DNA from: Escherichia fergusonii ATCC 35469
Lineage (GTDB): Bacteria > Pseudomonadota > Gammaproteobacteria > Enterobacterales > Enterobacteriaceae
Assembly: GCF_000026225.1 (NCBI RefSeq)
Contig: NC_011740.1
Coordinates: forward strand, 1-64,000
Length of the DNA stretch: 64,000 bases
Reading direction: 5' to 3'
Under the pieces are notes generated by a model that worked only from the letters and a program-made list of their open reading frames with translations, did not search any database and was not told the DNA's origin. The position numbers and the translations under genes were made by a program. This document shows positions 1 to 9,675 of this stretch, piece after piece. Position 1 is the first letter of the stretch. Every line of letters starts with the position of its first letter.

Positions 1-54
1 TTAACCAATATAGGCATACAGCACAGACAGATAAAAATTACAGAGTACACAACA

Positions 55-123
<69 letters not shown>

Positions 124-141
124 CGCGTACAGGAAAAACAG

Positions 142-177
142 AAAAAAGCCCGCACCTGAACAGTGCGGGCTTTTTTT
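142..177 (+). terminator. thr attenuator (Rho-independent terminator)
   Basis: An A-run, then GCCCGCAC, a short loop, GTGCGGGC and eight T residues form a classic terminator between thrL and thrA. It ends transcription when threonine and isoleucine are plentiful. Confidence 0.95.
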
Positions 178-204
178 TCGACCAAAGGTAACGAGGTAAC
201 AACC

Positions 205-2667
205 ATGCGAGTGTTGAAGTTCGGCGGTACATCAGTGGCAAATGCAGAACGGTTTCTGCGTGTTGCCGATATTCTGGAAAACAATGCCAGGCAGGGGCAG
301 GTAGCGACCGTTCTTTCTGCTCCCGCAAAAATTACCAACCACCTGGTTGCGATGATCGAAAAGACCATCGGCGGTCTGGATGCCTTAACCAATATTAGCG
401 ATGCAGAACGGATCTTCTCTGAATTGTTAAGTGGGCTGGCAGCTGCGCAGCCGGGATTTCCGCAAGCACAACTGAAGGCTTTTGTTGAGCAAGAATTCGC
501 GCAGATTAAACATGTTCTGCATGGTATCAGCCTGTTGGGGCAATGCCCGGACAGCGTTAATGCTTCAATCATTTGTCGTGGCGAAAAGATGTCCATTGCC
601 ATCATGGCAGGCCTGCTGGAGGCGCGTGGGCATAAAGTTACCGTTATTGATCCTGTTGAGAAATTATTGGCCGTCGGTCACTACCTGGAATCGACGGTTG
701 ATATTGCTGAATCTACCCGCCGTATAGCCGCTGGACGTATTCCTTCTGACCATATGGTGCTGATGGCCGGTTTTACTGCCGGTAATGAAAAAGGGGAACT
801 TGTGGTGCTCGGGCGCAACGGTTCCGATTATTCCGCAGCGGTACTGGCAGCGTGTTTACGCGCCGATTGTTGCGAGATCTGGACTGATGTCGATGGTGTC
901 TATACCTGCGACCCACGTCAGGTACCGGATGCCCGATTACTTAAGTCGATGTCGTACCAGGAGGCGATGGAACTCTCCTATTTCGGCGCCAAAGTCCTCC
1001 ATCCTCGAACCATCACTCCCATCGCCCAGTTCCAGATTCCCTGCCTGATAAAAAATACCGGAAACCCGCAAGCACCAGGAACGCTGATTGGCGCCAGCCG
1101 CGACGAAGATGATCTGCCGGTGAAGGGCATTTCAAATCTCAATAATATGGCGATGTTCAGCGTCTCCGGGCCGGGGATGAAGGGAATGGTCGGCATGGCT
1201 GCTCGCGTGTTTGCGGCAATGTCTCGCTCAGGAATTTCGGTAGTCCTGATTACGCAATCCTCCTCTGAGTACAGCATTAGCTTCTGTGTACCGCAGGCTG
1301 ACTGTGCACGTGCTAAGCGGGCATTGCAGGATGAGTTTTATCTTGAACTGAAAGAGGGCTTGCTGGAACCTCTGGCAGTCACTGAGCGTCTGGCAGTCAT
1401 CTCCGTGGTAGGCGATGGTATGCGCACATTGCGTGGCATCTCGGCAAAATTCTTTGCTGCTCTGGCGCGCGCCAATATCAATATTGTTGCGATTGCTCAG
1501 GGATCTTCTGAGCGCTCCATTTCAGTGGTAGTCAATAACGATGATGTCACTACTGGTGTGCGTGTTACGCATCAGATGCTGTTCAATACTGATCAAGTGA
1601 TTGAAGTGTTCGTCATTGGTGTGGGTGGCGTTGGTGGCGCATTGCTTGAGCAATTAAAACGTCAACAATCCTGGCTTAAGAGTAAACATATCGATTTACG
1701 CGTTTGTGGTGTTGCCAACTCCAAAGCGCTGTTGACTAACGTTCATGGCCTAAATCTTGAGAACTGGCAGGCGGAACTGGCCCAGGCGAAAGAGCCGTTT
1801 AATTTAGGGCGCTTAATTCGCCTGGTGAAAGAATATCATCTGCTTAATCCGGTAATTGTTGACTGTACCTCCAGCCAGGCGGTTGCGGATCAGTATGCTG
1901 ACTTCCTGCGCGAAGGTTTCCATGTGGTGACGCCAAACAAAAAGGCCAACACTTCGTCGATGGACTACTACCATCAACTGCGTTATGCCGCAGCAAAATC
2001 CCGACGTAAATTCCTCTACGACACCAACGTAGGGGCAGGCTTACCCGTTATAGAAAACTTACAAAACCTGCTGAATGCAGGGGATGAGTTACTGCATTTT
2101 TCTGGCATTCTTTCCGGCTCACTCTCTTTCATATTCGGTAAGCTGGATGAAGGAATGAGTTTCTCTGAGGCGACTACACTGGCACGGGAAATGGGCTATA
2201 CCGAGCCAGATCCACGAGACGATCTTTCGGGTATGGATGTTGCGCGTAAATTGTTGATCCTCGCTCGTGAAACCGGACGTGAACTGGAACTGTCAGATAT
2301 CGTGATTGAGCCCGTACTGCCACAAGGTTTCGATGCTGAAGGCGATGTTCCTGCATTTATGGCGAATCTGTCACAACTCGATGACGCCTTTGCTGCTCGG
2401 GTGGCAAAAGCCCGTGATGAGGGCAAAGTATTACGTTATGTTGGCAATATCGAAGAAGACGGCGTATGTCGGGTGAAAATTGCCGATGTTGATGGCAACG
2501 ATCCGCTGTTTAAAGTGAAGAATGGCGAGAATGCGCTGGCTTTCTATACCCATTATTACCAACCACTGCCGTTGGTATTGCGCGGTTACGGTGCAGGTAA
2601 CGATGTTACAGCCGCCGGAGTTTTCGCGGACCTGCTGCGTACCCTTTCATGGAAGTTAGGAGTCTGA
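205..2667 (+). CDS. thrA: bifunctional aspartokinase I / homoserine dehydrogenase I
   Basis: An 820-residue fusion enzyme carrying out the first and third steps from aspartate to threonine: ATP-dependent phosphorylation of aspartate and NAD(P)H-dependent reduction of aspartate semialdehyde to homoserine. The kinase domain opens with KFGGTS (residues 5-10). Central ACT-type regulatory repeats lie at about 320-460 and bind threonine for feedback inhibition. The dehydrogenase starts near residue 469 with the Rossmann motif GVGGVGG. I chose the ATG at 205 (MRVLKFGG) over an in-frame upstream ATG at 163, because 163 falls inside the attenuator hairpin and 205 gives the family length. First gene of thrABC, ending one base before thrB. 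Confidence 0.98.
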   Translation: MRVLKFGGTSVANAERFLRVADILENNARQGQVATVLSAPAKITNHLVAMIEKTIGGLDALTNISDAERIFSELLSGLAAAQPGFPQAQLKAFVEQEFAQIKHVLHGISLLGQCPDSVNASIICRGEKMSIAIMAGLLEARGHKVTVIDPVEKLLAVGHYLESTVDIAESTRRIAAGRIPSDHMVLMAGFTAGNEKGELVVLGRNGSDYSAAVLAACLRADCCEIWTDVDGVYTCDPRQVPDARLLKSMSYQEAMELSYFGAKVLHPRTITPIAQFQIPCLIKNTGNPQAPGTLIGASRDEDDLPVKGISNLNNMAMFSVSGPGMKGMVGMAARVFAAMSRSGISVVLITQSSSEYSISFCVPQADCARAKRALQDEFYLELKEGLLEPLAVTERLAVISVVGDGMRTLRGISAKFFAALARANINIVAIAQGSSERSISVVVNNDDVTTGVRVTHQMLFNTDQVIEVFVIGVGGVGGALLEQLKRQQSWLKSKHIDLRVCGVANSKALLTNVHGLNLENWQAELAQAKEPFNLGRLIRLVKEYHLLNPVIVDCTSSQAVADQYADFLREGFHVVTPNKKANTSSMDYYHQLRYAAAKSRRKFLYDTNVGAGLPVIENLQNLLNAGDELLHFSGILSGSLSFIFGKLDEGMSFSEATTLAREMGYTEPDPRDDLSGMDVARKLLILARETGRELELSDIVIEPVLPQGFDAEGDVPAFMANLSQLDDAFAARVAKARDEGKVLRYVGNIEEDGVCRVKIADVDGNDPLFKVKNGENALAFYTHYYQPLPLVLRGYGAGNDVTAAGVFADLLRTLSWKLGV

Positions 2668-2668
2668 A

Positions 2669-3598
2669 ATGGTTAGAGTTTATGCCCCAGCTTCCAGTGC
2701 TAATATGAGCGTGGGATTCGACGTGCTGGGAGCGGCTGTTACGCCAATCGATGGTTCATTGTTAGGAGATGTCGTCGGCGTTGAAGCTGCGGACAGTTTC
2801 AGTTTGCAGAATCTGGGGCGTTTCGCCAGCAAGCTTCCATCAAAGCCACGTGAAAACATCGTTTATCAGTGCTGGGAACGTTTTTGCCAGGAACTGGGTA
2901 AACAAATTCCAGTGGCAATGACCCTGGAAAAAAATATGCCGATCGGTTCGGGCTTAGGTTCAAGTGCTTGTTCCGTGGTCGCGGCGCTGGTCGCGATGAA
3001 CGAATATTGCGGCAAACCGCTTAATGATACACGCCTGCTGGCGATCATGGGGGAGCTGGAAGGTCGTATTTCCGGCAGTATTCATTACGATAATGTCGCG
3101 CCATGTTTTCTCGGTGGGATGCAACTGATGATCGAAGAAAATGGCATCATCAGCCAACAAGTTCCAGGTTTCGACGAGTGGTTGTGGGTGTTGGCTTATC
3201 CGGGAATCAAAGTGTCAACGGCCGAAGCGCGGGCGATACTTCCGGCACAGTATCGCCGTCAGGATTGTATTGCCCACGGGCGGCATCTGGCGGGCTTTAT
3301 CCATGCCTGTTATTCACGTCAGCCACTTTTGGCTGCGAAATTAATGAAAGATGTCATCGCTGAGCCGTATCGCGAACGCTTGCTGCCTGGCTTTAGTCAG
3401 GCCCGTCAGGCGGTGGCGGAAATTGGCGCAGTGGCGAGCGGTATCTCCGGTTCTGGCCCAACGTTATTCGCGTTGTGTGATAAACCGGATACTGCGCAGC
3501 GTGTTGCGGAGTGGCTGGCAAAAAATTATCTGCAAAATCAGGAAGGCTTTGTTCATATTTGCCGGCTGGATACGGCGGGCGCACGGGTACTGGAATAA
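2669..3598 (+). CDS. thrB: homoserine kinase
   Basis: A 309-residue GHMP-family kinase that phosphorylates homoserine to O-phosphohomoserine with ATP, the fourth step of threonine synthesis. The ATP-binding motif PIGSGLGSSA lies near residues 90-99, and a C-terminal GHMP loop reads SGISGSGPT. The gene begins one base after the thrA stop, so translational coupling is likely. It ends ...ARVLE-stop, one residue shorter than the 310-residue K-12 protein as I recall it. It also differs from K-12 at roughly twenty positions, a marked divergence for this conserved gene. Confidence 0.97.
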   Translation: MVRVYAPASSANMSVGFDVLGAAVTPIDGSLLGDVVGVEAADSFSLQNLGRFASKLPSKPRENIVYQCWERFCQELGKQIPVAMTLEKNMPIGSGLGSSACSVVAALVAMNEYCGKPLNDTRLLAIMGELEGRISGSIHYDNVAPCFLGGMQLMIEENGIISQQVPGFDEWLWVLAYPGIKVSTAEARAILPAQYRRQDCIAHGRHLAGFIHACYSRQPLLAAKLMKDVIAEPYRERLLPGFSQARQAVAEIGAVASGISGSGPTLFALCDKPDTAQRVAEWLAKNYLQNQEGFVHICRLDTAGARVLE

Positions 3599-3601
3599 TC
3601 G

Positions 3602-4888
3602 ATGAAACTTTATAATCTGAAAGATCACAACGAACAGGTCAGTTTTGCGCAAGCTGTTACACAAGGGCTGGGCAAAAACCAGGGGTTATTTTTTCCGCAC
3701 GAGCTGCCAGAATTTAGCCTGACGCAAATCGACGAAATGCTGGAACAGGATTTTGTGCCACGTAGCGCAAAGATTCTTTCCGCTTTCATTGGTGATGAAA
3801 TTCCCAATGAAATCCTTGAAGAACGTGTACGAGCGGCATTTGCGTTCCCGGCACCGGTGAGTAAGGTGGAAAAAGATGTTGGTTGTCTGGAACTCTTCCA
3901 TGGGCCGACACTGGCGTTTAAAGATTTCGGTGGGCGCTTTATGGCGCAAATGTTGACGCATATCGCAGGCGACAAACCAGTCACCATCCTGACTGCGACT
4001 TCTGGCGATACTGGGGCTGCAGTGGCCCATGCGTTCTATGGTTTGCCAAATGTGAAAGTTGTCATCCTTTACCCGCGCGGCAAAATCAGCCCACTACAAG
4101 AAAAATTGTTCTGTACGTTGGGGGGCAATATTGAAACTGTCGCCATTGACGGCGATTTCGATGCCTGTCAGGCACTAGTGAAGCAGGCGTTTGATGACGA
4201 AGAGCTGAAAGTCGCGCTGGGGCTAAATTCAGCAAATTCTATTAACATCAGCCGCTTGCTGGCGCAAATCTGCTATTACTTCGAAGCTGTCGCCCAGTTA
4301 CCTCAAGAGGCGCGCAATCAGCTGGTGATCTCTGTACCCAGTGGCAATTTTGGTGATTTGACTGCTGGTCTGTTGGCGAAATCACTCGGTTTGCCAGTAA
4401 AACGTTTTATCGCCGCGACCAACGTAAACGATACGGTGCCACGTTTCCTGAAAGAGGGTAAATGGTTGCCAAATGCTACCCAGGCGACGTTATCTAACGC
4501 GATGGATGTTAGCCAGCCGAACAACTGGCCGCGCGTAGAAGAACTGTTCCGGCGTAAAATCTGGCAACTGAAAGAGCTGGGTTATGCGGCGGTAGATGAT
4601 GAAACTACCCGACAGACTATGCGCGAGCTCCAGGTTCTGGGTTATACCTCTGAACCACATGCCGCTGTGGCTTACCGTGCGCTGCGTGACCAGTTAAATC
4701 CAGGAGAGTATGGCTTGTTCCTGGGAACTGCGCATCCGGCGAAATTTAAAGAAAGCGTTGAAGAGATTCTTGGTACAACGTTGGATCTACCAAAAGAACT
4801 GGCGGAACGCGCTGACTTGCCATTGCTTTCGCATAATCTGCCAGCCGATTTTGCCGCGCTGCGTAAGCTGATGATGGAACGCGTTTAA
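3602..4888 (+). CDS. thrC: threonine synthase
   Basis: A 428-residue PLP enzyme that converts O-phosphohomoserine to threonine, the last step of the pathway. The PLP-binding lysine lies in the FKDFGGR motif (K107), and the phosphate-binding segment TSGDTGAA follows at about 136-143. The length equals that of the E. coli enzyme. It starts three bases after the thrB stop and is the last gene of the operon, followed by a terminator hairpin. Confidence 0.98.
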   Translation: MKLYNLKDHNEQVSFAQAVTQGLGKNQGLFFPHELPEFSLTQIDEMLEQDFVPRSAKILSAFIGDEIPNEILEERVRAAFAFPAPVSKVEKDVGCLELFHGPTLAFKDFGGRFMAQMLTHIAGDKPVTILTATSGDTGAAVAHAFYGLPNVKVVILYPRGKISPLQEKLFCTLGGNIETVAIDGDFDACQALVKQAFDDEELKVALGLNSANSINISRLLAQICYYFEAVAQLPQEARNQLVISVPSGNFGDLTAGLLAKSLGLPVKRFIAATNVNDTVPRFLKEGKWLPNATQATLSNAMDVSQPNNWPRVEELFRRKIWQLKELGYAAVDDETTRQTMRELQVLGYTSEPHAAVAYRALRDQLNPGEYGLFLGTAHPAKFKESVEEILGTTLDLPKELAERADLPLLSHNLPADFAALRKLMMERV

Positions 4889-4896
4889 CGTTCTTC

Positions 4897-4934
4897 GCCG
4901 GAATAGACCTGACCGTGTCTATTCCGGCATTTTT
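4897..4934 (+). terminator. thrABC operon terminator
   Basis: A 12-bp perfect stem, GCCGGAATAGAC pairing with GTCTATTCCGGC, followed by ATTTTTA, begins nine bases after the thrC stop. Confidence 0.9.
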
Positions 4935-5100
4935 ACATCAAATGTGCAGAAAATATGGAGGAAATCGACAGGTAAAAAGGAGGAATTCTCAATAAATGCG
5001 GTAACTTACAGATTGGGATTGCGGATAATAACAACCCTCGTTCCGCTGGTGTACTCTCCTGTTATCGACCCATAACGGGCAGTAATAACAGGAGTAACCT

Positions 5101-5400
5101 ATGAAACTTTTGAAGCCAGTGCTTCTTGCACTCTCCATGATGCTGGTAGCTCCCATGGCTGTTCAGGCGGCAGAAATTACCCTTGTTCCGGCAGTAAAAT
5201 TACAGATTGGTGATCGAGATAATCGCGGTTATTACTGGGATGGTGGTTACTGGCGTGACCACGGCTGGTGGAATAAACACTATGAATGGCGGGGAAATCG
5301 TTGGCATCGACATGCACCGCCGCCGCCACGTCATCACAAACCTAATAAGCATCATAATGATCATCGCGGCGACCACGGGCCAGGCAGAGGTCATCGTTAA
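5101..5400 (+). CDS. yaaX: secreted His/Pro/Gly-rich protein YaaX (DUF2502-like)
   Basis: A 99-residue protein with a clear Sec signal peptide: basic start, hydrophobic core and AVQA cleavage site near residue 23. The mature part begins AEITLVPAVKLQIGDRD, then becomes rich in Trp, Tyr and Gly, and finally in His, Pro and Arg (PPPPRHH, GPGRGHR). It matches K-12 YaaX in layout, with a few substitutions and a different tail. A periplasmic location is likely. The His-rich tail could bind metal, but that is inference and the function is unknown. GGAG lies nine bases before the ATG. It stands alone between the thr terminator and convergent yaaA. Confidence 0.9.
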   Translation: MKLLKPVLLALSMMLVAPMAVQAAEITLVPAVKLQIGDRDNRGYYWDGGYWRDHGWWNKHYEWRGNRWHRHAPPPPRHHKPNKHHNDHRGDHGPGRGHR

Positions 5401-5409
5401 TTCACCTGG

Positions 5410-5435
5410 AATAGCGCTACTTGCGTAGCGTTATT
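5410..5435. terminator. bidirectional hairpin between convergent yaaX and yaaA
   Basis: AATAGCGCTAC and GTAGCGTTATT form an imperfect stem in the 36-bp gap between the two convergent stop codons, followed by a T-rich run on the plus strand. Confidence 0.6.
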
Positions 5436-5436
5436 C

Positions 5437-6210
5437 TTATTGTTCGTGACGTTTAAACACCAACTCGCCATTTGCAGACGCTTCTTCATCAAAGAAATAA
5501 CCTTCGCGATTAAAGTCCTTTAACTGTTCTGGCTTCGTCAGGCGATTATCAATAATAAAACGACTCATCAGGCCACGCGCTTTCTTAGCGTAAAAACTGA
5601 TCACTTTAAATTTACCGTTTTTCTCGTCGAGGAAGACCGGTTTAATCAGTTCGGCATTGAGTTTTTTTGGCTTCACGGATTTGAAGTATTCATCTGACGC
5701 CAAATTAATAACAAAACGTATGCCTTGCGCGTCAATAACTTCGTTCAATTTATGGGTAATCACATCGCCCCAAAATTGATAGAGATCTTTACCTTTTGCA
5801 TTTTCAAGGCGGATCCCCATTTCCAGGCGATAAGGTTGCATTAAATCCAGTGGGCGCAATACGCCGTATAGACCAGAAAGCATGCGTAAATGCTGTTGGG
5901 CAAAATCGAAATCTTCTTCACTGAACGTCTCGGCTTGCAAACCGGTATAGACGTCGCCTTTAAATGCCAGAATAGCCTGACGGGCATTTTCCAGTGTGAA
6001 ATTTGGCTGCCAGTCATGAAAACGAGTGGCATTGAGATCAGCAAGCTTGTCGCTGATATTCATCAGCTTTTTAATTTGTGGAGCAGAAAGTTTACGGGCT
6101 TCATGAATGAGTTGCTGGGAGTGATCTAACAGCTCCGGCAGCGTGAAGCGCGTGGTAGCCAATGGGCTTTGATAATCGAGAGTTTTTGCAGGTGAAATAA
6201 GAATCAACAT
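5437..6210 (-). CDS. yaaA: peroxide stress protein YaaA (UPF0246)
   Basis: A 257-residue protein of the YaaA/DUF328 family, beginning [13 protein letters not shown], the conserved N-terminal signature. The family reduces intracellular free iron during hydrogen peroxide stress and belongs to the OxyR regulon in E. coli (established knowledge; I did not identify an OxyR site here). Its biochemical mechanism is not visible from sequence. Length and C-terminal sequence match the E. coli protein. Transcribed leftwards, after yaaJ, with a 69-base gap. Confidence 0.95.
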
Positions 6211-6279
6211 ATCCAGTCCTTGCAGGAAATTTAAGGCGACTTTAGCAAAAAAACAGGATCAATTGATCGATAGTTGCAA

Positions 6280-7710
6280 TTACTCTCGTGGTACTTCATC
6301 CCAGGCGTCCGGGGAGAGCTGCTGTTCAATATCCGGGTAGCGCATTGGATCGAACGTTGGACGCACACCAAGTTTGCGCTGTCGCAGATAATCACTGGCA
6401 ATAGTGTGCACCACGGGGGAAAGCAGCAGAATTGCTGTCAGGTTAGTGATCGCCATACAGGCCATAATGATATCGGTCAGCTGCCACATTAAGGGAAAGC
6501 TCATCACTGTGCCTAAAATCACTGTGCAGCAGGTTGCTATACGCAGCCCCCATATCGCAGTTGGATTATCCAGATGCAAGAAATAGAGATTGTTTTCTGC
6601 ATAAATATAATTCGCGACAATAGAGCTGAAGGCAAACAGGATCACGATAATCGCTACAAAACTGGCGCCCCATTCACCTACCAGTACAGTCATAGCTTTC
6701 TGCACAAGATGAATACCTTCTATTGGCGCAAATGGCGTACCGTGACCTGCCAGCAAAACCAGCATTGCTGTTGCGCTACACACTACCAGGGTATCGATAA
6801 AAATGCCGATCATTTGCACGATACCCTGAGCAGCAGGGTGGGGGGGCCACGATGCAGCTGCGGCGGCAGCATTTGGTGTAGAACCCATACCCGCTTCGTT
6901 AGAAAACATACCACGCTGGAAACCACTGGTAATTGCCTGACTTAGGGTATAACCCGCAACGCCTCCGGCAGCTTCCTGCCAGCCGAATGCACATTTAATA
7001 ATCGTTAACAGGATCGCTGGAATCTGCTCAATATTCATGAGGCAAATCACCACGCTGGCAAGTATCCAGATCAACGCCACGACGGGTATAAACCATTGCA
7101 TCAGACGGGCTACGCCTTGTATCCCTCGCAACACAGCCAACAGCATCAGTACTGCAAGTGCCACGCCGCTGATCAGAGGCGGGAAATCAAATGCAAAATG
7201 CAACGCCCGGGAAACCGAATTAGCCTGCACACCGTTAATGATTAGCCCATAAGCAATCAACAGAAAGACGGCAAACAACACGCCCATCCAACGCATCCCG
7301 AGGCCTCGTGCCATATACCATGCCGGGCCACCACGAAATTGCCCGTTACGGTCACGCTCTTTATAGAGTTGTGCGAGAGAACACTCGGCAAAAGATGTCG
7401 CCATTCCCAGGAAGGCAACGACCCACATCCAAAAGATTGCGCCGGGGCCGCCAGTGGTGATCGCCAGCGCTACGCCAGCAAGGTTACCACTCCCTATGCG
7501 CGCAGCGAGGCTGGTACAGAGTGCCTGAAAAGCGGTTAAGCCCCCGGATTGCGGATGAAGACTATTTTTCAGACTTTTGCCAAACTGGCGGATATAACGA
7601 AACTGAACGAATCCGGTACGCCATGTAAACCAGCAACCTGCCCCAAAGAGCAGGTAGATCATGACCGAACCCCAGAGAATACTATTAATAAATGAGAAAA
7701 AATCAGGCAT
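6280..7710 (-). CDS. yaaJ: AGCS-family sodium:alanine-type symporter YaaJ
   Basis: A 476-residue polytopic inner-membrane protein of the alanine/glycine:cation symporter family. The family segment GSGNLAGVA lies near residue 75 and NEAGMGSTPNAAAAA near 270. About ten hydrophobic spans are visible. The start MPDFFSFIN at 7710 gives the same length as E. coli YaaJ. An in-frame extension to 7827 is possible but begins in unconserved sequence. Substrate specificity is not established here; a small neutral amino acid with Na+ is inferred from the family. Divergent from talB across 276 bp. Confidence 0.94.
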   Translation of the reverse strand: MPDFFSFINSILWGSVMIYLLFGAGCWFTWRTGFVQFRYIRQFGKSLKNSLHPQSGGLTAFQALCTSLAARIGSGNLAGVALAITTGGPGAIFWMWVVAFLGMATSFAECSLAQLYKERDRNGQFRGGPAWYMARGLGMRWMGVLFAVFLLIAYGLIINGVQANSVSRALHFAFDFPPLISGVALAVLMLLAVLRGIQGVARLMQWFIPVVALIWILASVVICLMNIEQIPAILLTIIKCAFGWQEAAGGVAGYTLSQAITSGFQRGMFSNEAGMGSTPNAAAAAASWPPHPAAQGIVQMIGIFIDTLVVCSATAMLVLLAGHGTPFAPIEGIHLVQKAMTVLVGEWGASFVAIIVILFAFSSIVANYIYAENNLYFLHLDNPTAIWGLRIATCCTVILGTVMSFPLMWQLTDIIMACMAITNLTAILLLSPVVHTIASDYLRQRKLGVRPTFDPMRYPDIEQQLSPDAWDEVPRE

Positions 7711-7986
7711 TAACATCCCTCTTACTGCCGGTACGCCAGAACTATCCTGTGTTAACGTTATCAACTGATTAACAGTATATACCCTGAGGCATGACTTAAT
7801 CGGCGCTATCATACATGAGGTCGTCATTCATAAAGGCGGGTGATATCAACGTCGAGTCAGAAAAGTTGATGTCTTTCGTGGAGTGTGCAGCGCATTGTCT
7901 GCGGTTGCGATGTCACGATGTCGTGATATCATCGGGGGCAGACCGGTTACATCCCCCTAACAAGCTGTTTAAAGAGAAATACTATC

Positions 7987-8940
7987 ATGACGGACAAATT
8001 GACCTCCCTTCGTCAGTACACAACTGTAGTGGCCGACACCGGAGATATCGCGGCAATGAAGCTGTATCAGCCGCAGGATGCCACAACCAACCCTTCTCTC
8101 ATTCTCAACGCAGCTCAGATCCCTGAATACCGCAAGTTGATTGATGATGCTGTTGCATGGGCTAAGCAGCAGAGCAGTGATCGTGCTCAGCAAATCGTTG
8201 ATGCTACCGACAAACTGGCGGTAAACATTGGGCTTGAGATCCTTAAACTGGTACCAGGACGCATCTCTACAGAAGTTGATGCGCGTCTTTCTTATGACAC
8301 CGAAGCCTCTATTGCCAAAGCTAAACGCCTGATCAAGCTCTATAACGATGCAGGCATCAGCAATGATCGTATTCTGATCAAGCTGGCATCTACCTGGCAG
8401 GGTATCCGCGCCGCTGAGCAACTGGAAAAAGAAGGTATCAACTGTAACCTGACTCTGCTGTTCTCCTTCGCGCAGGCGCGTGCATGTGCAGAAGCGGGTG
8501 TTTATCTGATCTCTCCGTTTGTTGGTCGTATTCTGGACTGGTACAAAGCCAATACCGATAAGAAAGAGTACGCACCGGCGGAAGATCCGGGTGTGGTTTC
8601 TGTTTCAGAAATCTACCAGTATTACAAAGAGCACGGTTACGAAACTGTCGTTATGGGGGCAAGCTTCCGTAACATGGGCGAAATCCTGGAGTTGGCTGGT
8701 TGTGACCGCCTGACTATTGCCCCAGCACTGTTGAAAGAGCTGGCAGAAAGTGAAGGTGCGGTAGAGCGTAAACTGTCCTTCTCTGGCGAAGTGAAAGCGC
8801 GTCCGGAGCGCATCACTGAATCTGAGTTCCTGTGGCAACACAACCAGGATCCGATGGCAGTAGATAAACTGGCGGATGGCATTCGTAAGTTTGCTGTTGA
8901 CCAGGAAAAACTGGAAAAAATGATCGGCGAACTGCTGTAA
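7987..8940 (+). CDS. talB: transaldolase B
   Basis: A 317-residue cytosolic enzyme of the non-oxidative pentose phosphate pathway. It moves a dihydroxyacetone unit from sedoheptulose 7-phosphate to glyceraldehyde 3-phosphate. The Schiff-base lysine is K132 in IKLASTWQG, and the N-terminal family motif DATTNPSL lies near residues 31-38. Length equals the E. coli enzyme. It is followed closely by a terminator hairpin, so it is probably monocistronic. Codon use is strongly biased toward highly expressed genes. Confidence 0.98.
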   Translation: MTDKLTSLRQYTTVVADTGDIAAMKLYQPQDATTNPSLILNAAQIPEYRKLIDDAVAWAKQQSSDRAQQIVDATDKLAVNIGLEILKLVPGRISTEVDARLSYDTEASIAKAKRLIKLYNDAGISNDRILIKLASTWQGIRAAEQLEKEGINCNLTLLFSFAQARACAEAGVYLISPFVGRILDWYKANTDKKEYAPAEDPGVVSVSEIYQYYKEHGYETVVMGASFRNMGEILELAGCDRLTIAPALLKELAESEGAVERKLSFSGEVKARPERITESEFLWQHNQDPMAVDKLADGIRKFAVDQEKLEKMIGELL

Positions 8941-8948
8941 TCATACTT

Positions 8949-8979
8949 AGCGTGACCGTAAATTCGGTCACGCTACCTC
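8949..8979 (+). terminator. talB terminator
   Basis: AGCGTGACCG pairs with CGGTCACGCT around a TAAATT loop, followed by a T-rich stretch, eight bases after the talB stop. Confidence 0.85.
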
Positions 8980-9054
8980 TTCTCAAACCTGTCTGTCATT
9001 CCCTTCGCAGTGTATCATTCTGTTTAACGAGACTGTCTAAACGGAATAATCTTG

Positions 9055-9642
9055 ATGAATACTTTACGCATTGGACTTGTGTCTATCTCTGATCGCGCCT
9101 CCAGTGGTGTCTACCAGGATAAAGGCATCCCGGCCCTGGAAGCATGGCTGGCAACAGCACTAACCACTCCTTTTGAAGTGGAGACCCGCTTAATCCCTGA
9201 TGAGCAGGCTATTATTGAACAAACGCTATGTGAACTAGTCGATGAAATGAGTTGCCATCTGGTTCTGACAACGGGCGGCACTGGTCCGGCACGACGTGAT
9301 GTTACACCAGATGCAACGCTGGCAGTAGCTGACCGCGAGATGCCAGGGTTTGGTGAGCAAATGCGCCAGATTAGTTTGCATTTTGTGCCGACAGCGATCC
9401 TTTCACGCCAGGTGGGAGTCATTCGTAAACAGGCGTTGATTCTTAATTTGCCTGGCCAGCCGAAATCTATTCAGGAGACACTGGAAGGGGTAAAAGATGC
9501 TGACGGTAAAGTTCTTGTACCGGGGATATTTGCCAGCGTGCCTTACTGCATACAATTACTCGAAGGGCCATACATTGAAACAGCAGCGGAAGTAGTTGCG
9601 GCATTCAGACCAAAGAGTGCAAGAAGAGAAGTTAAAGAATAA
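9055..9642 (+). CDS. mog: molybdopterin adenylyltransferase
   Basis: A 195-residue MoaB/Mog-type protein that adenylylates molybdopterin before molybdate insertion during molybdenum cofactor synthesis. The family signature TTGGTGPARRDVTP lies at about residues 71-84, and the second substrate-binding segment LNLPGQPKS at about 137-145. I chose the ATG at 9055 (MNTLRIGLVS) over an adjacent in-frame TTG at 9052 because it gives the family length. It converges on satP with a shared hairpin between them. Confidence 0.96.
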   Translation: MNTLRIGLVSISDRASSGVYQDKGIPALEAWLATALTTPFEVETRLIPDEQAIIEQTLCELVDEMSCHLVLTTGGTGPARRDVTPDATLAVADREMPGFGEQMRQISLHFVPTAILSRQVGVIRKQALILNLPGQPKSIQETLEGVKDADGKVLVPGIFASVPYCIQLLEGPYIETAAEVVAAFRPKSARREVKE

Positions 9643-9672
9643 AAAATCCCCCCGGTGCGGGGGGAATTCTAA
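9643..9672. terminator. bidirectional terminator between mog and satP
   Basis: An A-run, a C-run, GGTG and then a G-run with AATTCT fill the 33-bp gap between the two convergent genes. The G/C stem is strong. The U-tract is better on the minus strand, which suits satP. Confidence 0.75.
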
Positions 9673-9675
9673 CAA

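Noticed and set aside
163..204. Upstream ATG extending thrA by 14 residues
   Set aside because: It falls within the attenuator hairpin, and the conserved protein starts at 205.
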